Positions 1 through 6,281 of a DNA stretch of 6,420 nucleotides are shown one piece after another. How positions within the stretch are numbered: the first letter of the stretch is position 1; every line of letters begins with the position of its first letter. Below the pieces are notes generated by a model. It was not told where the DNA came from and did not search any database. It worked only from the letters and a program-made list of their open reading frames with translations. The position numbers were made by a program, and so were the translations under genes. Where the stretch lies: contig JAITNR010000016.1 in assembly GCA_031290375.1 (NCBI GenBank), positions 1-6,420 of the forward strand, given 5' to 3'. Source of the stretch: Prevotellaceae bacterium. Its GTDB lineage: Bacteria > Bacteroidota > Bacteroidia > Bacteroidales > Paludibacteraceae.

Positions 1-164
1 TTAATTATCAAAATTTTAACAGCATTTTTTTGCAACAAAATAACACTGCTTCCGAGATTATTTTTGGCAATACATATTTTACTTGTTTACAGTAAGTTAA
101 TTTTTAGAAGTGCCCTAAAAAATATTTGCTGGAGAACGTAGAATGCGGGGGTTTATTTTACTTT

Positions 165-198
165 CTGCTGACGAGGTTTTACAAAATCGCGCCAGCAG
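165..198. other. imperfect hairpin downstream of the gene remnant
   Basis: CTGCTG (165-170) is complementary to CAGCAG (193-198). Inside this, GGTTTT can pair with AAAATC (one G-T pair) and a CG/CG step sits between the two blocks, giving a broken stem of about 14 pairs around a very small loop. It lies just past the stop of the minus-strand remnant, so it could be its terminator, but no T-run follows on the minus strand. On the plus strand a T-rich but interrupted stretch follows. Function is uncertain. The rest of 1-199 is A/T-rich and shows no gene that I can support. Confidence 0.3.
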
Positions 199-199
199 G

Positions 200-598
200 C
201 TATTTATTTTCTGTATAATCTTCAGACAATTTTTTTGTATTAAGATTATAAAAATAAATAGATGCATCCCCATTACTTATTATCACTTTTGTCAACCGAT
301 TTCCATTATATATGCGTAGCCAAGTAGGAGTGTTTAACATTTTGTAAATATTGTCAGCAATTAAACAAATTCTTACTATCTGCTCTCCTTTGCTGTTTAT
401 ATAACCATAATATTGACGGTCTAAATGTAAATCGTATTCATAATAACACGATTTATGAAAATCGTACAAATAATCATAATTTTCCGGAATAGGCTCAATT
501 ATTTCCCATATAGTATCTCCATTTACTACTTTGTTTTTTTTAACAGGTATATAAAATTGCGTTTGCCCTGTACTTAAAGTTGCGTTGGTCGGTTGAAA
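200..598 (-). pseudogene. remnant of an unrecognised protein gene, lacking its 5' end
   Basis: This minus-strand frame is open for 132 codons from just after an in-frame TAG (599-601) to a TAG at 200-202. No ATG or GTG occurs in it; the only usable start is a TTG at 467-469, which would give 89 residues. The 43 codons upstream of that TTG still read like protein (for example QTQFYIPVKKNK and GDTIWEIIEPIPE), so the TTG is unlikely to be the real start. The same frame stays open for 13 more codons upstream of the TAG (602-640) before a TAA at 641-643. The C-terminal part is rich in Tyr, Asn and Ile, with a piece reading NTPTWLRIYNGN followed by strand-like segments, as in small beta-rich Bacteroidota proteins. 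No signal peptide, lipobox or membrane segment is visible. I do not recognise the family. The best reading is a truncated, decayed gene; a short expressed protein from the TTG is the alternative. Confidence 0.5.
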
Positions 599-675
599 CT
601 ACGATTGGTAAGCAACATTTACTACTTGGCACGTACTTTTTTATTCTTATTTTCTAACAATAAAAACATTTTTTT

Positions 676-707
676 TTTGTTTTTTTAATTATTAAAAACT
701 AACTTTG
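676..707 (+). promoter_or_regulatory. Bacteroides-type promoter of the glycogen operon
   Basis: TTTG at 676-679 and TAACTTTG at 700-707 match the Bacteroidota -33 (TTTG) and -7 (TAnnTTTG) elements, separated by 20 bases, which is within the usual spacing. T-tracts of 10 and 7 bases (669-678 and 680-686) flank the -33 G. Transcription would start near 712-715, leaving a leader of about 25 nucleotides before the debranching enzyme ATG. The leader is A/T-rich with no clear Shine-Dalgarno sequence, as is normal in this phylum. No operator-like repeat was seen around it. Confidence 0.7.
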
Positions 708-738
708 TGGATTAAAATTAAAGATTACTTATACAGTT

Positions 739-2688
739 ATGAGTTACTTAAAATTTGACAGGGTACTGCTCACAAACCTCGAACAGTCACTCAACAAGGA
801 GTTTTTGCGAACAAATATGTCGGGAGCTTATGCAAGTTCGTCTATAATTGACTGCAATACAAGGAAATATCACGGGCTTTTGGTCGTTCCAATACCCGAA
901 ATTGACAGGGACAATCATGTATTGTTGTCCTCTTTGGACGAAACTGTCATTCAGCACAACGCAGAGTTTAATCTCGGCATTCACAATTACAGGGACAACT
1001 ATTTCAGTCCGAAGGGGCACAAATACATTCGGGAGTTCCACATTGACGGTATCCCCACCACCATTTATCGTATTGGTGGTGTGATACTCAAAAAAGAGCG
1101 GATTTTCAAGGTCAATGAGGACAAAATCCTTATCCGTTACACGCTACTTGAGGCTCATTCGCCTACTACATTGAGGCTTAAGCCGTTTTTGGCATTCAGA
1201 AGCGTTAATAATATCACTTATGAAAATAACGCCATAAATACAGATTATCAGGAGGTTAATAATGGGGTAAGTTTTTGTTTGTATAAAAACTATCCTAATC
1301 TTGTGATGCAGACCAATATTAAATCAAAATTCGTTTCCAGCCCCGATTGGTACAAGGGAATAGAGTATTATAAAGAACAGGAACGAGGCTATGATTATGT
1401 TGAAGATTTGTTTGTGCCCGGCTATTTTGAATTGAACATAAAGAAAGACGAACCTGTGGTTTTTGTTGCGGGGACAGATGGAATTTCAACAAAATCAATA
1501 AAGAGCACTTTTGAAAATGAGGTAAAAAAAGTTGAGCAGGGCGACAATTTTTATAACTGTTTGAAGAATGCCGCCAAAGAGTTTTATATTAAGAAAAACG
1601 ATGACTACTATATGGTTGCAGCTTACCCCTGGTTTAAGTTCAGGTCGAGGGACTCTCTGATTGCCCTGCCGGGCTGTTCGCTTGCAATAGACAACAAACA
1701 GAAGTTTGAGAACGTAATAGACACCTTTACGCGTGCAATTGACGATTTTATGTCAAAAAAAGAAAAATCTACGCTTCTCAGGGAAATTGCTCTGCCCGAT
1801 GTGCTTTTGTGGTATATTTGGAATATCCAGCAATATGCCTTGTTTGTTTCGATGGAGAGTGCTGCTGAGAAGTTTGGCAACATAGTTTTGAATATTATCA
1901 ATTTTATAAGAAATCGAAAACATCCCAATCTTTTTCTGCAAGAAAACGGCTTGCTTTACACCGATGGCAAGCAAAAGCCTGTAACGTGGATGAATGCTGT
2001 AGAAAACGATTTGCCTATAACCCCGCGAAGCGGTTATGTTGTAGAAATTAATGCCTTGTGGTATAATGATTTGTGTTTTGCTGCTGAAATTGCCAAAATA
2101 ATGGGCAATCAAAAGCAAAGCGATATGATTTCTTACAGGGCAAATGATACCAAAAATTCATTTGTAAGAAAATTCTGGAATGGAACTTATCTGTTTGATT
2201 TCGTTGATAATGGCTATCCTGATTGGGAGGTGCGACCGAATATGATTTTTGCCGTATCATTGCCCCATTCTCCGTTAGACAAAAAGCAGCAAAAATCGGT
2301 TGTGGATATTGTTACAAAGGAACTTCTTACTGTCAGGGGGCTTCGATCGCTCAGTCCCAAAAGTGGAATGTACCGTCCCAACTACATTGGCGGTCATCTG
2401 GAACGCAACCGCAATTATCACAATGGACCTGTTTGGGCGTGGATACTTGGAGCTTATGCCGAAGCTTATGTCAAAATCTACAGGCAGAGTGGAATTTCGT
2501 TCCTGCGCAGGATATTTGCAACTTTTGAAAGCGAACTCAAAGAACTGACGGTCGGTACCTTATCCGAACTATATGACGGTAATCCGCCCTTCAAGGGACA
2601 TGGCGCAATGAGTTATGCCCCCACTGTTGCCGAAATTTTAAGAGCAATGAAAATAATTGAAAATGAAGAATTAAAAATTGAAAATTAA
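739..2688 (+). CDS. glycogen debranching enzyme (amylo-alpha-1,6-glucosidase type, GH133-like)
   Basis: This 649-residue cytoplasmic enzyme should hydrolyse alpha-1,6 branch points in glycogen. The N-terminal domain (about 1-260) carries the family signature at residues 26-50, with NMSGAYASSS followed by NTRKYHGLLV. The catalytic (alpha/alpha)6 domain (about 270-640) shows YPWFKFRSRD (296-305), LPDVLLWYIWNIQQY (D354), TWMNA (416-420), ITPRSGY followed by VEINALWYN (E436), and near the C-terminus LSELYDGNPP with E610 as the likely general base. The length suits bacterial single-domain-pair enzymes, which lack the glucanotransferase half of the eukaryotic protein. No signal peptide is present. 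The ATG follows a good promoter, and MSYLKFDRVLLTNLEQSL matches the usual N-terminus of Bacteroidales members. Two oddities: the TWMD motif of the eukaryotic enzyme reads TWMN here (N419), and the last residues (ENEELKIEN) are encoded by an A/T-rich repeat. It is first in a probable operon with the glycosyltransferase. The family assignment is firm; substrate preference is inferred. Confidence 0.93.
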   Translation: MSYLKFDRVLLTNLEQSLNKEFLRTNMSGAYASSSIIDCNTRKYHGLLVVPIPEIDRDNHVLLSSLDETVIQHNAEFNLGIHNYRDNYFSPKGHKYIREFHIDGIPTTIYRIGGVILKKERIFKVNEDKILIRYTLLEAHSPTTLRLKPFLAFRSVNNITYENNAINTDYQEVNNGVSFCLYKNYPNLVMQTNIKSKFVSSPDWYKGIEYYKEQERGYDYVEDLFVPGYFELNIKKDEPVVFVAGTDGISTKSIKSTFENEVKKVEQGDNFYNCLKNAAKEFYIKKNDDYYMVAAYPWFKFRSRDSLIALPGCSLAIDNKQKFENVIDTFTRAIDDFMSKKEKSTLLREIALPDVLLWYIWNIQQYALFVSMESAAEKFGNIVLNIINFIRNRKHPNLFLQENGLLYTDGKQKPVTWMNAVENDLPITPRSGYVVEINALWYNDLCFAAEIAKIMGNQKQSDMISYRANDTKNSFVRKFWNGTYLFDFVDNGYPDWEVRPNMIFAVSLPHSPLDKKQQKSVVDIVTKELLTVRGLRSLSPKSGMYRPNYIGGHLERNRNYHNGPVWAWILGAYAEAYVKIYRQSGISFLRRIFATFESELKELTVGTLSELYDGNPPFKGHGAMSYAPTVAEILRAMKIIENEELKIEN

Positions 2689-2798
2689 AAATACAGGACA
2701 AAAGATGTTGGATAAAAAAGATGTACAAATATTATCGTTAAACAAATTGAGCGTAGAGTATTTTTGATACTCCATTCTCAGTTTTAAATTCTCAATTT
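2656..2798. repeat. inverted pair of an A/T-rich repeat spanning the operon spacer
   Basis: The left copy (2656-2691) contains ATTGAAAAT twice (2656-2664 and 2677-2685) and includes the debranching enzyme stop codon. The right copy is inverted: AATTCTCAATTT (2787-2798) is the complement of AAATTGAAAATT (2675-2686) with one mismatch, and similarity continues past it with a one-base shift. The right copy ends three bases before the glycosyltransferase ATG. The spacer between the copies carries a 6-bp hairpin (GAGTAT 2756-2761, ATACTC 2767-2772). No terminator or TAnnTTTG promoter is visible in the spacer, so read-through from the upstream gene is likely. In RNA the two copies could pair weakly. 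Confidence 0.5.
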
Positions 2799-2801
2799 CG
2801 T

Positions 2802-4052
2802 ATGAAAGTATTAATGTTTGGGTGGGAATTTCCGCCACATATTCTTGGCGGACTTGGAACGGCGAGTTACGGCTTGACCAAAGGTATGTCGTTGCAACAG
2901 GATATGGAAATAACTTTTGTTATACCAAATCCTTTTGGCGATGAAGATGCAAGTTTTTTACGGATAATAGGGGCAAATCAAGTGCCTGTCGTTTGGAAAG
3001 ATTTAGACCATAGCTATGTGATAAGTCGAGTTGCAAATGCCGATGAATACTTTCATCTTCGTAACGGCATCAGATACGATTTCGGGCGAATATGGACTAA
3101 TGATTTGGGGTGTGTGGATTTTTCGGGCAGGTATCCCGACAATTTGATTGAAGAGATATACAATTATGAAGCGGTTGCTAGTGTTATTGCCAATTCGGTG
3201 AGTTTTGACGTAATTCACTCGCACGATTGGGTGGCGTATCCTGCGGGTATTTTTGCGAAAAATATTTCGGGCAAACCGCTTGTTATTCACGTTCACGCAA
3301 CGGATTACGACAGAAGCAGAGGCAATGTAAATCCGGATGTTTACCGCATAGAGAAAGCAGGAATGGATGCGGCTAACCACATAATTACCGTCAGCAATCT
3401 CACACGTCAAACCGTTATCGAAAAATACAACATCAACCCTGACAAGATTACAACAGTGCATAATGCAGTTGAACCGCTTGATTTCGTTGATGAACTGCAC
3501 AAAACCGAACGTAGTGACAGAGTTGTTGCTTTTCTGGGCAGAATAACCATGCAGAAAGGACCGGAGTATTTTGTTGAGGTGGCAGAGAAAGTGCTGAAAT
3601 ACACCAAAGGAGTGCGATTTATAATGGCAGGTTCCGGCGATATGATGAACGAAATGATAAGGCTTGTGGCTCAAAAGGGGATTGCCGATAAATTTCATTT
3701 TACGGGCTTTCTCAAAGGCAGGCAAGTGTATGAGTTGCTTACGCAGAGCGATGTTTATATGATGCCGTCCGTGTCCGAACCGTTTGGCATTTCACCGCTT
3801 GAGGCGATGCAGTGCGGTACTCCAAGCATTATATCCAAGCAGTCGGGTTGTGCCGAAATACTCAACCATGCCATCAAAACAGACTATTGGGACATCTACA
3901 CAATGGCTGACTACATCCACGCCATAGCGAAATACCCTGCAATGTATAACGCCCTGCGTAAGAACGGACTGGAAGAAATAAACAATATCAAATGGGAGTG
4001 TGCAGGACAAAAAGTGAGGGAAATCTATGATAAGTTGATAATGAACAATTAG
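2802..4052 (+). CDS. GT-B glycosyltransferase, glycogen synthase-like (GT4/GT5 type)
   Basis: This 416-residue cytoplasmic enzyme probably transfers glucose from a nucleotide sugar to an alpha-glucan. The N-terminal Rossmann domain opens with MKVLMFGWEFPP and the GGLG loop (16-19) typical of glycogen and starch synthases. It continues with FDVIHSHDW (135-143) and VIHVHATDYDR (161-171). The C-terminal domain has FLGRITMQKG, with R247 and K252 as probable donor-phosphate ligands, then an AGSGDMMNEM turn and the E-x7-E motif EPFGISPLE (E326 and E334). The order and spacing are those of a retaining GT-B enzyme. There is no signal peptide or membrane anchor. Its position 113 bases after the debranching gene on the same strand supports a joint role in glycogen metabolism. 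Sequence alone does not tell glycogen synthase (GT5-like) from another alpha-glucosyltransferase (GT4-like), nor ADP-glucose from UDP-glucose. The ATG is chosen because the conserved N-terminal strand starts right there. A run of seven C follows the TAG stop. Confidence 0.9.
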   Translation: MKVLMFGWEFPPHILGGLGTASYGLTKGMSLQQDMEITFVIPNPFGDEDASFLRIIGANQVPVVWKDLDHSYVISRVANADEYFHLRNGIRYDFGRIWTNDLGCVDFSGRYPDNLIEEIYNYEAVASVIANSVSFDVIHSHDWVAYPAGIFAKNISGKPLVIHVHATDYDRSRGNVNPDVYRIEKAGMDAANHIITVSNLTRQTVIEKYNINPDKITTVHNAVEPLDFVDELHKTERSDRVVAFLGRITMQKGPEYFVEVAEKVLKYTKGVRFIMAGSGDMMNEMIRLVAQKGIADKFHFTGFLKGRQVYELLTQSDVYMMPSVSEPFGISPLEAMQCGTPSIISKQSGCAEILNHAIKTDYWDIYTMADYIHAIAKYPAMYNALRKNGLEEINNIKWECAGQKVREIYDKLIMNN

Positions 4053-4074
4053 CCCCCCCTCATAAAACCGATGT

Positions 4075-6015
4075 TTAAAACTCCTGCGTCATTGCCCTGA
4101 CTTCTGCGTTTATCATTTGGGCAAAGTCGTCTGTTTTCATACTGCCCTTGTCACCCTCTCCCTGACGGCGAACCGACACAGAGCCTTCTTCCATCTCCTT
4201 TTCCCCGACAATAAGCAGATAGGGGATATGTTTGATTTCGTTGTCGCGGATTTTACGCCCGATTTTTTCGTCACGAAAATCACCTGTCGTTCTGACATCA
4301 AGCAAATTAAGCCTTGTGGCTACTTGTTGCGCATAGTCGTTGAATTTTTCGGAAATAGACAAAACAACCGCTTGCTCAGGGGTGAGCCAAAGCGGGAATT
4401 TGCCCGCAGTATGTTCTATAAGCACAGCCACAAATCTCTCCATAGAGCCGAACGGCGCGCGGTGAAGCATCACAGGACGGTGTTTGAGATTGTCCGAGCC
4501 TGTATATTCCAAATTGAAACGTTCAGGCAGGTTGTAGTCCACCTGAATAGTACCGAGTTGCCAACGCCTGCCAAGTGCATCTCTGACCATAAAATCAAGT
4601 TTGGGACCGTAAAATGCCGCCTCGCCATATTCCACAACAGCCTTTAAGCCTTTTTCGTTGCACGCCTCAATGATTGCGTTCTCTGCTTTTTCCCAATTTT
4701 CATCGCTGCCGATATATTTTGTGCGATTTTCTTTGTCCCGCAAGGAAATTTGAGCCTCAAAATTTTCAAAATTCAAAGCCTTGAAAATGATAAAAATAAT
4801 ATCCATCACTTTCATAAATTCCTCTTTTATCTGGTCTGGACGGCAAAAGAGGTGAGCATCGTCCTGTGTGAAGGAGCGAACACGTGTAAGTCCATGCAAT
4901 TCACCACTTTGCTCGTAGCGATAGACCGTGCCAAACTCAGCAATCCTAAACGGCAAATCTTTGTATGAACGGGGCGAAGACTTGTAAATCTCGCAGTGGT
5001 GAGGGCAATTCATCGGTTTTAGCATATACTCCTCGCCCTCTTCGGGTGTGGTGATGGGACGAAACGAATCTTTTCCGTATTTTTCCCAATGCCCTGAGGT
5101 TATGTAAAGTTGTTTTCCACCAATATGCGGAGTTATAACCTGTTGATAACCAAATCGTTTTTGAATCGTTTTAAGAAAGTTCTCAAGTCTTAACCTCAAA
5201 TCCGTTCCTTTTGGCAACCAAAGCGGCAAGCCCTTTCCCACCATTTCGGAAAAAGTGAACAGTTCCATCTCTTTGCCTATTTTTCTGTGGTCGCGTTTTT
5301 TTGCCTCTTCGAGCAACAAAAGATATTCATCTAAAAGTTTTTTCTTCGGAAAAGTTATGCCATAGATACGTGTAAGTTGCTGACGGTGTTCATCTCCACG
5401 CCAATATGCACCTGCTACGCTCAACAGTTTTATAGCCTTGATTTGACTTGTATTTGGAAGGTGAGGTCCACGACACAAGTCGGTAAAAGAACCCTGTGTA
5501 TAGGTAGTTATCGTGCCGTCTTCAAGCTCTGAAATCAACTCGGTTTTGAGAGTTTCACCCTTTTGCCCGAAAAATTTCAGCGCGTCAGCCTTTGAAATCG
5601 CTTCACGCTTTAATATCTGCTTTTGGACAGCGAGTTCGTACATTTTCTTTTCAATTTTATCCAAATCGCTCTCCTTGATAACGGTACCTGCGGGCAGCTC
5701 TACATCGTAATAAAAGCCGTTTTCTATTGCAGGACCTATGCCAAATTTGATACTCGGATACAGTTCTGTAAGTGCTTCAGCCAAAAGATGCGAAGAGGTG
5801 TGCCAAAAGGTATGTTTTGCCTGAGCATCGTCCCATTTGTGCAACCTGATAGTGCTGTCTTCGATGATGGGCAACGTAATGTCGCACAGCTTATCATTAA
5901 CAGTTGCCGCCAAAATCTCAGAGGCAAGTTGAGGCGAAATACTTTCGGCTATCTGACAGGCAGTAGTACCTTTTTCATATTCTCTAACAGAAAGGTCGGG
6001 AAACGTAATTTTCAT
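4075..6015 (-). CDS. thrS: threonyl-tRNA synthetase
   Basis: ThrRS charges tRNA-Thr with threonine in the cytoplasm and clears mischarged Ser-tRNA-Thr. At 646 residues it is the usual full length. Domains in order: TGS (about 1-60); editing domain with HTSSH (H72, H76) and CRGPH (C181, H185); class II catalytic core; anticodon-binding domain (about 545-646). In the core, motif 1 lies near LPLWLPKGTDLRLRLENF. Motif 2 is FGTVYRYEQSGELHG (R366) running into TQDDAHLF. Motif 3 is LHRAPFGSMERF. The zinc ligands are C337, H388 and H518. KQLYITSGHW and TPEEGEEYMLKPMNCPHH are the wording I associate with Bacteroidota ThrRS. S381 stands where I would expect Gly before FTQDDAH, a mild change. The ATG begins the TGS domain directly. 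The gene converges on the glycosyltransferase with 22 bases between stops and no terminator hairpin. The infC-rpmI-rplT genes usual downstream are absent. Confidence 0.98.
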   Translation of the reverse strand: MKITFPDLSVREYEKGTTACQIAESISPQLASEILAATVNDKLCDITLPIIEDSTIRLHKWDDAQAKHTFWHTSSHLLAEALTELYPSIKFGIGPAIENGFYYDVELPAGTVIKESDLDKIEKKMYELAVQKQILKREAISKADALKFFGQKGETLKTELISELEDGTITTYTQGSFTDLCRGPHLPNTSQIKAIKLLSVAGAYWRGDEHRQQLTRIYGITFPKKKLLDEYLLLLEEAKKRDHRKIGKEMELFTFSEMVGKGLPLWLPKGTDLRLRLENFLKTIQKRFGYQQVITPHIGGKQLYITSGHWEKYGKDSFRPITTPEEGEEYMLKPMNCPHHCEIYKSSPRSYKDLPFRIAEFGTVYRYEQSGELHGLTRVRSFTQDDAHLFCRPDQIKEEFMKVMDIIFIIFKALNFENFEAQISLRDKENRTKYIGSDENWEKAENAIIEACNEKGLKAVVEYGEAAFYGPKLDFMVRDALGRRWQLGTIQVDYNLPERFNLEYTGSDNLKHRPVMLHRAPFGSMERFVAVLIEHTAGKFPLWLTPEQAVVLSISEKFNDYAQQVATRLNLLDVRTTGDFRDEKIGRKIRDNEIKHIPYLLIVGEKEMEEGSVSVRRQGEGDKGSMKTDDFAQMINAEVRAMTQEF

Positions 6016-6041
6016 ATCTGTTTGGTAATAAGTGTTTAATT

Positions 6042-6088
6042 AAAAATTATCGCTGTTTAATTCAATTGGCAAAGTTAAGATAATTTTT
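6042..6088. repeat. 10-bp inverted repeat around the thrS -7 element
   Basis: AAAAATTATC (6042-6051) is the exact complement of GATAATTTTT (6079-6088), with 27 bases between. The arms flank the thrS -7 octamer, so a regulator binding both arms would cover the promoter. Because the upstream arm precedes the predicted transcription start, it would not form a hairpin in thrS mRNA. The arms are nine-tenths A/T, so chance occurrence in this A/T-rich spacer is quite possible. Confidence 0.3.
6070..6077 (-). promoter_or_regulatory. putative -7 element of the thrS promoter
   Basis: Read on the minus strand, 6077 to 6070 is TAACTTTG, the same -7 octamer as in the glycogen operon promoter and a match to TAnnTTTG. 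It would give a leader of roughly 45-50 nucleotides. No good -33 TTG occurs at the expected distance (only TTC near 6098-6100), so this is a half-promoter by motif. It lies between the arms of a perfect 10-bp inverted repeat (6042-6051 and 6079-6088). No T-box or other riboswitch is visible in the leader. Confidence 0.5.
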
Positions 6089-6208
6089 TTACAATATGAA
6101 TACCCAATATTCAGTTAACAGTTATTTTATACCAAAGTGATATTAAAAATGGACTATGTAAAAAGGCATTGTTGATTTAATACCACTACTGTCCGCTAAA
6201 CCATTCAT

Positions 6209-6235
6209 AAAAAAAAGCGGGATACAAAATCCCGC
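6209..6235 (-). terminator. intrinsic terminator reading leftward out of the IS
   Basis: GCGGGAT (6217-6223) and ATCCCGC (6229-6235) form a perfect 7-bp stem with a 5-base loop. On the minus strand the stem is followed directly by eight T (complement of A 6209-6216), the classic intrinsic terminator layout. It would stop antisense transcription leaving the IS toward thrS. On the plus strand no T-run follows, so it should act there only as a hairpin. Confidence 0.65.
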
Positions 6236-6236
6236 C

Positions 6237-6281
6237 GCATTGATTATCTTTGTGATATCTTAAACACAGATTAATCAATGC
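6237..6281 (+). promoter_or_regulatory. hairpin burying the transposase start codon
   Basis: GCATTGATTA (6237-6246) is the exact complement of TAATCAATGC (6272-6281). The stem can continue inward through TCT/AGA and GTG/CAC with small bulges. The ATG at 6278-6280 lies wholly in the right arm, so any transcript starting left of 6237 would have its start codon paired. The left arm ends at the second base of the candidate internal promoter octamer, so mRNA from that promoter would lack the left arm and stay open. Confidence 0.65.
6245..6252 (+). promoter_or_regulatory. candidate -7 element of the transposase promoter
   Basis: TATCTTTG matches the Bacteroidota -7 consensus TAnnTTTG and lies 25 bases before the transposase ATG, so the mRNA leader would be only about 15-20 nucleotides. 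No TTTG is found at the proper -33 distance, where the terminator hairpin sits instead, so the promoter is probably weak, as is common for transposase genes. Confidence 0.45.

Noticed and set aside
59..66. TATTTTTG, a match to the -7 consensus, on the plus strand
   Set aside because: The nearest TTTG (29-32) is 26 bases away, beyond normal spacing, and no gene follows it on that strand.
143..316. A plus-strand ORF starting at ATG 143
   Set aside because: It reads across the hairpin and antisense to the gene remnant, with low-complexity Ile/Phe-rich sequence and no recognisable motif.
2705..2767. A 20-codon plus-strand ORF (starts MLDKKDVQILSL) in the spacer before the glycosyltransferase
   Set aside because: It is short, has only a weak AGGA-like sequence upstream, matches no leader-peptide pattern (no run of a regulatory codon) and ends in a small hairpin with no T-run.
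3003..3725. A 240-codon minus-strand ORF opposite the glycosyltransferase
   Set aside because: It is the complement of well-conserved GT-B motifs; no promoter or family pattern supports it.
4053..4059. Run of seven C directly after the glycosyltransferase stop, considered as a phase-variable tract
   Set aside because: It lies outside both coding sequences and is not in a promoter, so slippage would have no evident effect.
4117..4647. A 176-codon plus-strand ORF opposite thrS
   Set aside because: It is antisense to conserved catalytic and anticodon-binding motifs of thrS, so it is a shadow frame.
6016..6188. thrS upstream region examined for a T-box, other riboswitch or small gene
   Set aside because: The predicted leader is about 45-50 nucleotides, has no T-box motif or structured stem, and the only ORFs are a few codons long.
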